Made by a program: the position numbers and the translations under genes. Below the pieces are notes generated by a model. It saw nothing but the letters and a program-made list of their open reading frames with translations, searched no databases and was not told where the DNA came from. From the NCBI GenBank assembly GCA_025934595.1, contig JAICXU010000220.1, positions 1 through 6,115 of the forward strand: 6,115 nucleotides of DNA. The letters run 5' to 3'. The stretch's first letter is position 1. Every line of letters starts with the position of its first letter. This document shows positions 1 to 5,599 of the stretch, piece by piece. The DNA is from Polyangiaceae bacterium. Its GTDB lineage: Bacteria; Myxococcota_A; Polyangia; Polyangiales; Polyangiaceae.

Positions 1-2
1 CG

Positions 3-1472
3 CCGATCGCGTTCGCCGCCGCCCTCGAAGGCGACTACGACACGATCCTCGCTGCCGCAAAACAAGCGGGCCTCGAAGGTCTGGTCGCGAAGAAAAAGAA
101 GAGCCCGTACGTGAGCGGCCCGAACGCGTCGTGGCTCAAAATCAAATTCGAGATGCGGCAGGAAGCGGTGATCATCGGCTACGCGCCTCTCGATGGCTCA
201 CGCGCGATGGGGTCGCTCGTGGTCGCGACGTGGGACGACGAGCGCAACGCCTTCGTCTATGCCGGACGCGTCGGCACGGGTTTCGACGACAAGGCTCGGC
301 GCGATTACGCGCAGCTGCTCGACCTCACGAAGATCGATGCCTCACCCGCGGAGGACACGCCGAAATCCCCCGACGTGATTTGGTGCGAGCCCACCGTCGT
401 CGTGGAGGTCGCGTTCACGGAGTGGACACGCGAAAAACATTTTCGTCATCCGCGTTACCTCGGCCTCCGCGAGGACAAAGGCCCGAAGGAAACGTTGCGC
501 GAAGATCGAAAACGGCCGCGTCCCGACGCCGCCGAAATTCTGGAGAAGCCGGCGATCCCGGTCGCGAAAGTGGCGCTGTCGAACCCCGCCAAGATTTTGT
601 ATCCCGCCGACAAAATCGACAAACGCGAAATCTACGAGTATTTCCAGGCGATTTCGCCGTTCATGCTTCCGCATTTGCGCGGCCGCCCCATCAACATGCA
701 GCGGTGGCCGAACGGAATTCACGAGCCCGAATGGTTTCAGCATCAAGCGCCGCCGAAGCTCCCGGCGTTCGTGCGCACGATCAAATTCGACAAGAGCGAG
801 CGCGCGCTCGTCGAAAAGGGCAAAGGTCATGTCGAGCGCATCGTCGTCGACAATCTCGAGACGCTGCTTTATCTGGCGAACCTCGCTGCGCTCACGGTCC
901 ACGCGTGGGCAGCGCACGCGCCGCCCGAAGCAAGCGATGCGGAGGTCGCCGGCGCGCTCGCTCTCGCCGATTACGCCGTCATCGATCTCGATCCGGGCGA
1001 CGCGACGACGAAAAAGGATCTCATCCAAGTCGCGCACGCCGTGAAGGCGCTGGCCGATGCGCTCGCCATGCCGAGCTGCGTGAAGACGAGCGGCAAGCGC
1101 GGCTTGCACATCTTGATTCCCGTTCGACGCGGGCACACGCACGAAGAAGTCGTGCGCTTCAGCGAGCACGTCGCGCGCGCGGTGTCGAAGGTGCTGCCGA
1201 AGATCGCGACCGTCGAGCGGATGAAAGACAGACGCGGTGGCAAGCTCTATGTGGACTACGGACAGAACGGATACGGCCGCACGATCGTTGCACCCTACAC
1301 ACTTCGTGCGATCGACGGCGCGCCCGTGGCGATGCCCGTCTCGTGGGACGAGGTCGACGAGTCGCTCGATCCGCTCGCGTTCAACTTGCGCACGGCGGTA
1401 GATCGCGCGGAAAAACTAGGCGATTTGCTCGCGCCGATGCTGCAAGGCGGCGCCGCGCTGCCGACGCTCTGA
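3..1472 (+). CDS. ligD: DNA ligase D, C-terminal part (ligase end, OB fold, polymerase domain)
   Basis: ATP-dependent ligase/polymerase of bacterial non-homologous end joining. The polymerase domain fills or extends broken ends and the ligase domain seals them, normally recruited by Ku. The frame is open at the left edge, so the start and the N-terminal part lie outside; 489 residues are visible. Seen in order: ligase motif IV EGLVAK (nt 75-92); motif V WLKIK (132-146); an OB-fold segment with GRVGTGF and the family signature HPRYLGLREDK, ending near nt 515; a short basic linker; then the polymerase (archaeo-eukaryotic primase-like) domain from about nt 540. That domain carries LPHLRGRP, the metal-binding DLD (984-992), SGKRGLHILIP with the catalytic-motif His, and YVDYGQNGYGRTIVAPY with the third acidic residue. 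The order ligase then polymerase is as in Pseudomonas LigD and opposite to Mycobacterium LigD. All expected polymerase motifs are intact. Whether a 3'-phosphoesterase domain precedes the ligase cannot be seen. Confidence 0.95.
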   Translation, partial: PIAFAAALEGDYDTILAAAKQAGLEGLVAKKKKSPYVSGPNASWLKIKFEMRQEAVIIGYAPLDGSRAMGSLVVATWDDERNAFVYAGRVGTGFDDKARRDYAQLLDLTKIDASPAEDTPKSPDVIWCEPTVVVEVAFTEWTREKHFRHPRYLGLREDKGPKETLREDRKRPRPDAAEILEKPAIPVAKVALSNPAKILYPADKIDKREIYEYFQAISPFMLPHLRGRPINMQRWPNGIHEPEWFQHQAPPKLPAFVRTIKFDKSERALVEKGKGHVERIVVDNLETLLYLANLAALTVHAWAAHAPPEASDAEVAGALALADYAVIDLDPGDATTKKDLIQVAHAVKALADALAMPSCVKTSGKRGLHILIPVRRGHTHEEVVRFSEHVARAVSKVLPKIATVERMKDRRGGKLYVDYGQNGYGRTIVAPYTLRAIDGAPVAMPVSWDEVDESLDPLAFNLRTAVDRAEKLGDLLAPMLQGGAALPTL

Positions 1473-1478
1473 TCGGCA

Positions 1479-1496
1479 GCGGACGCCCGCACTTTT
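1479..1496 (+). terminator. weak candidate terminator after ligD
   Basis: Seven bases after the ligD stop there is a short GC hairpin: GCGG (1479-1482), loop ACGC, CCGC (1487-1490). It is followed by AC and four T residues. It sits in the 54-bp gap between two convergent genes, where a terminator is expected. The stem is only 4 bp and the T run is short, so the call is weak. Confidence 0.25.
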
Positions 1497-1526
1497 GCCC
1501 GCGAACGCGTCGCGCACGCGAAGCCG

Positions 1527-1889
1527 TCAGGACGTGAAGAATTTTTCTTCGACGACCTTTCCGTTCTTCACCCTGTAAAGGCCGACCTCCGTCATGTGGA
1601 CGCGCGACTTGCCCTTCGGCGTCATTTCCATTTCGAAACGAACTGCGAACTCGTCGCCGTTGACGAAAGGACCTTCGACTTTGACGTCGTGGACTTGATG
1701 ATTCTCGCTGAACCACTTCCCTTTTGCGTCGACCGCTTTGCGGCCTTGGATGCGTTGGATGTCCGCGGGTGCGCCGGGAGGCTCGATGCTCACGACGTCG
1801 TCCGACCAAAACTTTTGCCCGGCCTGCTCGAATTTCCCCGCGGTGCAAAGCTGCGTGAACTCTTTTGCGATCTGTTCGGTGTTGTTCAT
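1527..1889 (-). CDS. SnoaL-like / NTF2-fold protein
   Basis: A 120-residue protein of the SnoaL-like (NTF2 superfamily) type, a small alpha+beta cone fold used by isomerases, hydrolases and ligand-binding proteins. It shows the typical N-terminal helix pair (about residues 3-28, ending in FW-SDDVVSIE), a middle segment GRKAVDAKGKWFSENHQVHD, then the beta-rich half with VEGPFVNGDEFAVRFEM and the C-terminal strands TEVGLYRVKNGKVVEEKFF. This pattern most resembles the SnoaL_5-type subgroup from memory; the exact Pfam family is uncertain. The frame is open upstream to a TTG, but the ATG at 1889 is chosen because GGAGGT lies 5 bases before it. No signal peptide is seen, so it is probably cytosolic. 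It lies 66 bp downstream of the ferritin-like gene on the same strand and may share its transcript. The substrate is unknown. Confidence 0.8.
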   Translation of the reverse strand: MNNTEQIAKEFTQLCTAGKFEQAGQKFWSDDVVSIEPPGAPADIQRIQGRKAVDAKGKWFSENHQVHDVKVEGPFVNGDEFAVRFEMEMTPKGKSRVHMTEVGLYRVKNGKVVEEKFFTS

Positions 1890-1894
1890 GGCTG

Positions 1895-1900
1895 ACCTCC
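1895..1900 (-). promoter_or_regulatory. Shine-Dalgarno site of the SnoaL-like gene
   Basis: On the minus strand the sequence reads GGAGGT, then a 5-base spacer CAGCC, then ATG. It is a full-strength ribosome binding site and fixes the start at 1889 rather than at the TTG 66 bases upstream. It also lets the gene be translated independently of the gene before it. Confidence 0.8.
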
Positions 1901-1955
1901 GTTCGAGATTTGCTGCGAGAACGATCGGTCTACCGAGGATGCGCGAAGACGACAA

Positions 1956-2777
1956 TCACGAAGGCGCATGAGCCGCGAGGTCGAGCCGGCTTTCGCGCAA
2001 GTAACGAGCGGCCAGGTGATCCATATCGCTGTCACCCGGGTGAAACTCGCGCTTCACGTAGGATTTCAGCGCGCGCCAGAGCGGCAAACGTTTTCGAATC
2101 CGCGCGCTCGTGCGCATCATGTCGCGACGAATTTTTCCGCGCGGCAGGTCCTTCTCTTGAAGAAGGAGAGACGCGGTCGCGGCGCTCCAAAATCCCGCCA
2201 GGCACATGCTGCCGAGGACGAGCCCGGCCATGCGCCACGCGTAGCTCGCATCGATCTCGCGGAGCACGTCGAACGCGACCGAGCGATGCTCGATTTCTTC
2301 CGCGGCATGCCACGAGAGCAGCGCGCGCATGCGGGGATCTGCATTGTCGAGGAGATCGGTCCCGAGCGCATGCTCCGCGAGGATCGCGGTGTAATGCTCG
2401 AGCGCCACCGTCGTCGCCAGCGACAGCTTACGCGGCGCGATCTTCTCGATGACGCCGTAGCCGAGCCACTCGTAGAATTTCAGAAATCCCTCGATGCGAT
2501 ATCCCTGCTCTTCGAGCAGCGCAAAGGCGCGCTCGTGCTCCTTCGCGTGCCTGCCTTCTTGGCCGAAGAAGCCCTTCACGCGCGCGTGAAGAAGCGGATC
2601 GCTCACGTCTTTCATGTAGTGACGCACGGCGCGCACGAAGAACCGTTCGCCCGCCGGAAACAAAATGCACACGCCGTTCACGGAGTGCGTGAGGAACACG
2701 TTTCCGCCCATCCAATGTCGCGCGATGGGGGTTTGCAGATCGACGCCAGGAGAACGCGGCACGGGAACGACGTTCAT
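1956..2777 (-). CDS. ferritin-like di-iron protein of the 'predicted metal-dependent hydrolase' family
   Basis: A 273-residue protein resembling the PF10118/COG3687 family, annotated as predicted metal-dependent hydrolase but without a firmly established reaction. Visible ligand-type residues follow the ferritin/di-iron carboxylate pattern: E44 (AGERFF), E74-x-x-H77 (QEGRH), E127 (ALEHYT) and E161-x-x-H164 within HAAEEIEHRSVAFDV. The 30- and 34-residue spacings suit a four-helix bundle binding two irons. Residues 183-206 form a 24-residue uncharged hydrophobic stretch that could be a membrane-associated helix. The family-typical REFHPGDSD lies near the C-terminus. The length is normal for the family. 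The ATG at 2777 has no recognisable Shine-Dalgarno site before it. The gene is divergent from a TetR regulator 54 bp away and is followed by a SnoaL-like gene. Family assignment is fairly sure; function (oxidase, oxygenase or hydrolase on a lipid-like substrate) is unknown. Confidence 0.82.
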   Translation of the reverse strand: MNVVPVPRSPGVDLQTPIARHWMGGNVFLTHSVNGVCILFPAGERFFVRAVRHYMKDVSDPLLHARVKGFFGQEGRHAKEHERAFALLEEQGYRIEGFLKFYEWLGYGVIEKIAPRKLSLATTVALEHYTAILAEHALGTDLLDNADPRMRALLSWHAAEEIEHRSVAFDVLREIDASYAWRMAGLVLGSMCLAGFWSAATASLLLQEKDLPRGKIRRDMMRTSARIRKRLPLWRALKSYVKREFHPGDSDMDHLAARYLRESRLDLAAHAPS

Positions 2778-2783
2778 GATTTC

Positions 2784-2811
2784 GATTTAGCTTCTATTGA
2801 ACAAAAGTCAA
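2784..2811 (-). promoter_or_regulatory. candidate promoter of the ferritin-like gene
   Basis: On the minus strand TTGACT (plus-strand 2811-2806) could serve as the -35 box and TAAATC (2789-2784) as a weak -10 box, 16 bases apart. The -35 box matches 5 of 6 consensus bases and the -10 box 3 of 6. Transcription would start near 2777, almost at the ATG, so the message could be leaderless, in line with the missing Shine-Dalgarno site. Confidence 0.35.
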
Positions 2812-2813
2812 TA
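2795..2813. promoter_or_regulatory. inverted repeat, probable TetR operator
   Basis: Perfect inverted repeat with 6-bp arms TATTGA and TCAATA around a 7-bp spacer, 19 bp in all, midway between the divergent TetR and ferritin-like genes. It is an A/T-rich island in GC-rich surroundings. Size, symmetry and position fit a TetR-family operator. The arms overlap the candidate -35 boxes on both strands, so one bound dimer could repress both genes. The regulator-operator pairing is inferred from position. Confidence 0.6.
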
Positions 2814-2824
2814 AGCGATAGGAT
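2797..2824 (+). promoter_or_regulatory. candidate promoter of the TetR gene
   Basis: TTGAAC (2797-2802) and TAGGAT (2819-2824) are separated by 16 bases and each matches 4 of 6 consensus bases. The expected transcription start is near 2831, directly at the ATG at 2832, which would give a leaderless or almost leaderless message. The -35 box lies inside the inverted repeat, which suggests autoregulation. Confidence 0.35.
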
Positions 2825-2831
2825 GGGAAAA

Positions 2832-3485
2832 ATGGCTGCCGCGAGCGCAAAGCGAGCCCAGGCGCAACATGAGCGCATTCGCCTCGAGACGGACGAGCGA
2901 CGTGCGCAGCTCGTCGAGCTCGCGCTCGCGATCTTCAGCAAGCATCCGTACGACGAGGTGTCGATCGACGATTTCGCGCGCCGCGCGAAGATCTCGAAAG
3001 GTCTCGTCTATCACTACTTCCCGACGAAACGGCACCTCTACGTCGCGGGCCTCCGCGAAGCCGCACGCCAGCTCCTCGCAGCGATAGAGCCACGCACGCA
3101 TCCTGCTCGCGCCGGCGAAATTTCGATCGAGCGTCTGCGCGAAGCGGGTCTGACGGAGATCCGAATCGCGCTCGACGCCTACTTCGATTTCGTGGCAGCA
3201 CGCGGGCCAGCGTTCGTCGCGCTCATGCGCGGAGGCATCGGGTCCGACACCGAAATCGCGCGCGTCGTCGAGGACACGCGACTCAAGCTGATGAAGCGCA
3301 TCTTGCAACAAGCGCCGGCCGCGCTCGATCGGCCGATCGTGCGCGCCGCTCTTCGCGGCTGGATCGGCTTCGTCGAATCGGCGTCGATCCGGTGGCTCGA
3401 GAAGAAGGACACCTCGCGTGAAGATGTCGTGCGCGTGTGCGTCGACGTCTTCTTCGCGTCGGTCGTCGCCGCGCTCGCGCGCTGA
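2832..3485 (+). CDS. TetR-family transcriptional regulator
   Basis: A 217-residue DNA-binding repressor-type protein, within the usual TetR size range. After a charged N-terminal tail (residues 1-24) comes the TetR_N domain: helix 1 around 25-38 (LVELALAIFSKH), then the helix-turn-helix at about 44-67 with VSIDDFARRAKIS and the hallmark KGLVYHYFPTKRHLY. The rest (about 70-217) is the helical ligand-binding and dimerisation domain, too divergent to name a ligand. The start is ambiguous between ATG 2823 and ATG 2832. The latter is preferred because AGGA at 2820-2823 is 8 bases upstream of it, whereas nothing is correctly spaced for 2823. The frame stays open far upstream, but that part is antisense to the neighbouring gene. 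It probably controls the divergent ferritin-like gene and itself through the repeat at 2795-2813. The gene ends convergent with the DUF72 gene. Confidence 0.92.
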   Translation: MAAASAKRAQAQHERIRLETDERRAQLVELALAIFSKHPYDEVSIDDFARRAKISKGLVYHYFPTKRHLYVAGLREAARQLLAAIEPRTHPARAGEISIERLREAGLTEIRIALDAYFDFVAARGPAFVALMRGGIGSDTEIARVVEDTRLKLMKRILQQAPAALDRPIVRAALRGWIGFVESASIRWLEKKDTSREDVVRVCVDVFFASVVAALAR

Positions 3486-3512
3486 CCATCCGCGTCGAGA
3501 GGCGGAGCGCGC
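3477..3512. terminator. possible bidirectional hairpin between convergent genes
   Basis: GCGCGCT (3477-3483, overlapping the TetR stop) can pair with AGCGCGC (3506-3512). Inside it CCGC (3490-3493) can pair with GCGG (3502-3505) after a 6-base bulge. It lies between convergent stops, so it could end transcripts from both sides. There is no T run on either strand, and such GC repeats arise easily by chance here. Confidence 0.22.
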
Positions 3513-3524
3513 AGACTGGGCGCG

Positions 3525-4241
3525 TCAGCCCTTCGCGATCATCTCTTGCAGCTTGAGCGCGAGCCCCGGCGCCGCTGCCGCTTCGTGCTTCACGAACACG
3601 AACACTTCTTTCCATGGTTGCGCGGCGATTCGCTTCGCCCACGCTTCGAGCTCGGAGTCTGCGTATTCCGATTTTCGGAGACGCAAATATCCCCAATCCG
3701 CCGTCGAGACGAGAGGCAGGCTCAAGTCGTCCGGCGCGACTGCCTCGTCGCTCTCGGCCAGACAGAGCGCGACTTTTTTCTTCGCGAGCGCCTCGCGCAC
3801 CTCGTCGCAATCCCATTCTGGATTGCGAAACTCGAACGTGACGCGCACGTCCTCGGGCACGTGAGCCAGCGCGTCGTTCAAACGCGGCATGTCTTTCTTC
3901 ATGTTCGGCGGCAGCCCGAAAATCACCGGCCCGAGACGCTTGCCGAGCGCGCGCAGATTGTCCATGAGGGCGTCGATCGCCTCACCAGCGCCTTTGAGCC
4001 GCGCTTGATGCGTGATGCGACCCGGCACCTTCATCGCGAAGAGGAATTCTTCCGGCACTTGCGGCGCCCACGCTTGCAGCATGCCTTTCGACGGAAAGCG
4101 ATAGAACGTGCTGTTGATCTCCACGACCGGCAATTTCTTCGCGTAAAACGCGAGAAATTCGCTGTCGGAGATTTCCGCCGGATAAAAATCCGGTTGCCAC
4201 TCTTTGTATCCGAAGCCGCTCGTGCCGACGAAGACCTTCAT
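3525..4241 (-). CDS. DUF72 (YecE-like) protein
   Basis: A 238-residue protein of the DUF72 / YecE family, predicted TIM-barrel proteins with no settled biochemical function. Characteristic segments are in order: GTSGFGYKEWQPDFYP (residues 6-21), VVEINSTFYRFP (39-50), FLFAMKVPGRITH (66-78), LGPVIFGLPPN (103-113), and FEFRNPEW (136-143). The family more often has Q where G109 stands in the LPP motif. Near the C-terminus the expected WGYLRLRKSEY and WKEVFVFVKHE segments are present, so the protein is complete and of ordinary length. ATG 4241 is preceded by GAGGGG, with a 3-base spacer. The gene starts 12 bp after the folA stop, so it is very likely the last gene of the kinase-thyA-folA run. A link to folate or nucleotide metabolism is suggested only by this position. 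Confidence 0.88.
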   Translation of the reverse strand: MKVFVGTSGFGYKEWQPDFYPAEISDSEFLAFYAKKLPVVEINSTFYRFPSKGMLQAWAPQVPEEFLFAMKVPGRITHQARLKGAGEAIDALMDNLRALGKRLGPVIFGLPPNMKKDMPRLNDALAHVPEDVRVTFEFRNPEWDCDEVREALAKKKVALCLAESDEAVAPDDLSLPLVSTADWGYLRLRKSEYADSELEAWAKRIAAQPWKEVFVFVKHEAAAAPGLALKLQEMIAKG

Positions 4242-4253
4242 CTTCCCCTCGCC

Positions 4254-4748
4254 TCAATTTTCTTTTCGCTCGAGCGTGACGAACGTCACGCCGGGTGTCT
4301 CGCCAGCTCTTCGCTCGGTTTCTTTCCATTCGCTACGGTCGAAATCGGGAAAGAACGCGTCGCCTTCCGGCTCTTGATCGATTTCGGTGATGTAGAGCTT
4401 CGTCGCGAACGGCAATGCGGCGCGATAGATTTCTCCGCCGCCGATGACGAACGGCTCGGCGTCCGTCTCGCGTGCTCGTGCGAGCGCTTCGTCGATCGAT
4501 CCGGTGACCTCGGCGCCGTCGATCGCGGTGGCTGATCGGCTCACGACGATGTTGCGGCGATTCGGAAGCGGCTTGCCCGTCGAGTCGAACGTCTTTTTTC
4601 CCATCACGATCGCGTGCCCGGTGGTCATCGATTTGAAAAACTTCAAATCCTCCGACACGTGCCACGGCAGCTTGCCGTGATTGCCGATCACCTTGTTTTT
4701 GGCCACCGCCGCGATCATTGAGAGCGGCTTCCGCGCGAGCATGCTCAT
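4254..4748 (-). CDS. folA: dihydrofolate reductase
   Basis: Reduces dihydrofolate to tetrahydrofolate with NADPH in the cytosol, regenerating the cofactor consumed by ThyA; it is the trimethoprim target family. The 164 residues compare with 159 in E. coli. Seen: [11 protein letters not shown] (12-22), the active-site stretch [13 protein letters not shown] with the acidic residue D34 (counterpart of E. coli D27), [10 protein letters not shown] (47-56), [11 protein letters not shown] with R65 for the folate glutamate, and the NADPH-binding IGGGEIY (102-108), then LYITEID and DAFFPDF. ATG 4748 overlaps the thyA stop as ATGA, with GGAGGT 6 bases upstream inside thyA, giving translational coupling. 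This start adds about 7 residues to the E. coli N-terminus; M3 or M11 are alternatives. No active-site residue is missing, so nothing indicates a resistance-type variant. Confidence 0.96.
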   Translation of the reverse strand: MSMLARKPLSMIAAVAKNKVIGNHGKLPWHVSEDLKFFKSMTTGHAIVMGKKTFDSTGKPLPNRRNIVVSRSATAIDGAEVTGSIDEALARARETDAEPFVIGGGEIYRAALPFATKLYITEIDQEPEGDAFFPDFDRSEWKETERRAGETPGVTFVTLERKEN

Positions 4749-5587
4749 ACGGACACCTCCGCTTTGATGTGGGGAAGCGGATCGTAGCCTTCGATTCGAA
4801 TGTCTTCGATCTCGAACGCGAAGAGATCTTTCACGTTCGGGTCGAGCACGAGCTTCGGCAAAGGTCGGGGCGTCCGCGTGAGCTGCTCGCGCGCCTGATC
4901 GAGGTGATTCTTGTAGAGGTGCGCGTCACCGAGCGTGTGCACGAAATCGCCGACCTTCAAATTCGAGACGTGCGCGATCATGTGCGTGAGGAGCGCGTAG
5001 CTCGCGATGTTGAAAGGCACGCCCAAAAATACGTCGCCGCTCCTTTGATAGAGCTGGCACGAGAGCTCGCCGTCTTGCACGTAAAATTGGAAGAGCGTGT
5101 GACACGGCGGAAGCGCGACCTCCTCTGCCTCTTTCGGATTCCAACCCGTGACGATGAGCCGGCGGCTCGCGGGATTTTCGCGGATCGTGGAGAGCACGCG
5201 CTTGATCTGATCGACGCCGTCGGTCGCGTACGAGCCGTCTTCCTTTTTCGTCGCGCCGAAGTTCCGCCACTGATGTCCGTAGACGGGACCGAGATCGCCT
5301 TCGTTTCGGCCGAATCGTGCGCACTGCTCGGCGGTGGCCCACTCGTTCCAGATGCGAACGCCGCGATCTTGGAGCGGCTTCACGTTCGTCGAGCCGCTCA
5401 AAAACCAAAGCAGCTCCTCGAAGATCGATTTCGTGTGCAGCTTCTTCGTCGTCAGCAGCGGAAATCCGCGGCGGAGATCGAACCGCATTTGATGCCCGAA
5501 AATCCCGCGCGTCCCCGTGCCGGTGCGATCTGGGCGATCGCGCCCTTCATCGAGAATTCGGCGCAAGAGATCGAGATAGGCTTGCAC
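4745..5587 (-). CDS. thyA: thymidylate synthase (ThyA type)
   Basis: Converts dUMP to dTMP using 5,10-methylene-tetrahydrofolate and releases dihydrofolate, which the next gene product recycles. The 280 residues compare with 264 in E. coli; the extra ones are two small insertions before and after [12 protein letters not shown], around residues 85-95 and 111-124. Seen: R21 in RTGTGT, the paired R142-R143 in [11 protein letters not shown], the nucleophile C162 in [29 protein letters not shown] with R182, D185 and N193, GDAHLYKNH with H223 and Y225, and the C-terminal [16 protein letters not shown]. All key residues are present. The start is GTG at 5587, giving an N-terminus ([14 protein letters not shown]) collinear with E. 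coli. No Shine-Dalgarno site precedes it. The kinase stop is 12 bp upstream in the same frame, so reinitiation after the kinase is plausible. It overlaps folA by 4 bp. Confidence 0.97.
   Translation of the reverse strand: MQAYLDLLRRILDEGRDRPDRTGTGTRGIFGHQMRFDLRRGFPLLTTKKLHTKSIFEELLWFLSGSTNVKPLQDRGVRIWNEWATAEQCARFGRNEGDLGPVYGHQWRNFGATKKEDGSYATDGVDQIKRVLSTIRENPASRRLIVTGWNPKEAEEVALPPCHTLFQFYVQDGELSCQLYQRSGDVFLGVPFNIASYALLTHMIAHVSNLKVGDFVHTLGDAHLYKNHLDQAREQLTRTPRPLPKLVLDPNVKDLFAFEIEDIRIEGYDPLPHIKAEVSV
4755..4760 (-). promoter_or_regulatory. Shine-Dalgarno site of folA inside thyA
   Basis: On the minus strand GGAGGT is followed by a 6-base spacer GTCCGT and the folA ATG. It lies within the last codons of thyA and, together with the ATGA overlap, decides the folA start at 4748. 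Confidence 0.75.
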
Positions 5588-5599
5588 GCGAAAGTCGTA

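Noticed and set aside
342..1169. 275-codon minus-strand open frame inside ligD
   Set aside because: It is antisense to the polymerase domain, whose motifs are all intact; the sequence is Arg-rich and motif-free.
1506..1520. Hairpin CGCGT / ACGCG in the ligD-SnoaL gap
   Set aside because: Five-base stem of alternating C and G with no T run; expected by chance in this composition.
1381..1848. 155-codon minus-strand open frame across the ligD end and the SnoaL-like gene
   Set aside because: Overlaps conserved coding sequence in another frame and is extremely Arg-rich; a shadow of the SnoaL-like gene.
1890..1955. Extended N-terminus of the SnoaL-like protein from a TTG start at 1955
   Set aside because: The ATG at 1889 has GGAGGT at ideal spacing, and the extra 22 residues do not fit the start of the fold.
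1968..2831. Long plus-strand open frame running into the TetR gene, which would give a 505-residue protein
   Set aside because: It is antisense to the well-supported ferritin-like gene, its translation is Arg/His-rich and low in recognisable motifs, and the TetR domain begins normally at 2832. In GC-rich DNA such open antisense frames are common.
3546..4535. 329-codon plus-strand open frame opposite the DUF72 gene and folA
   Set aside because: It spans two genuine genes on the other strand including their junction, and its composition is typical of a shadow frame; no family motif is visible.
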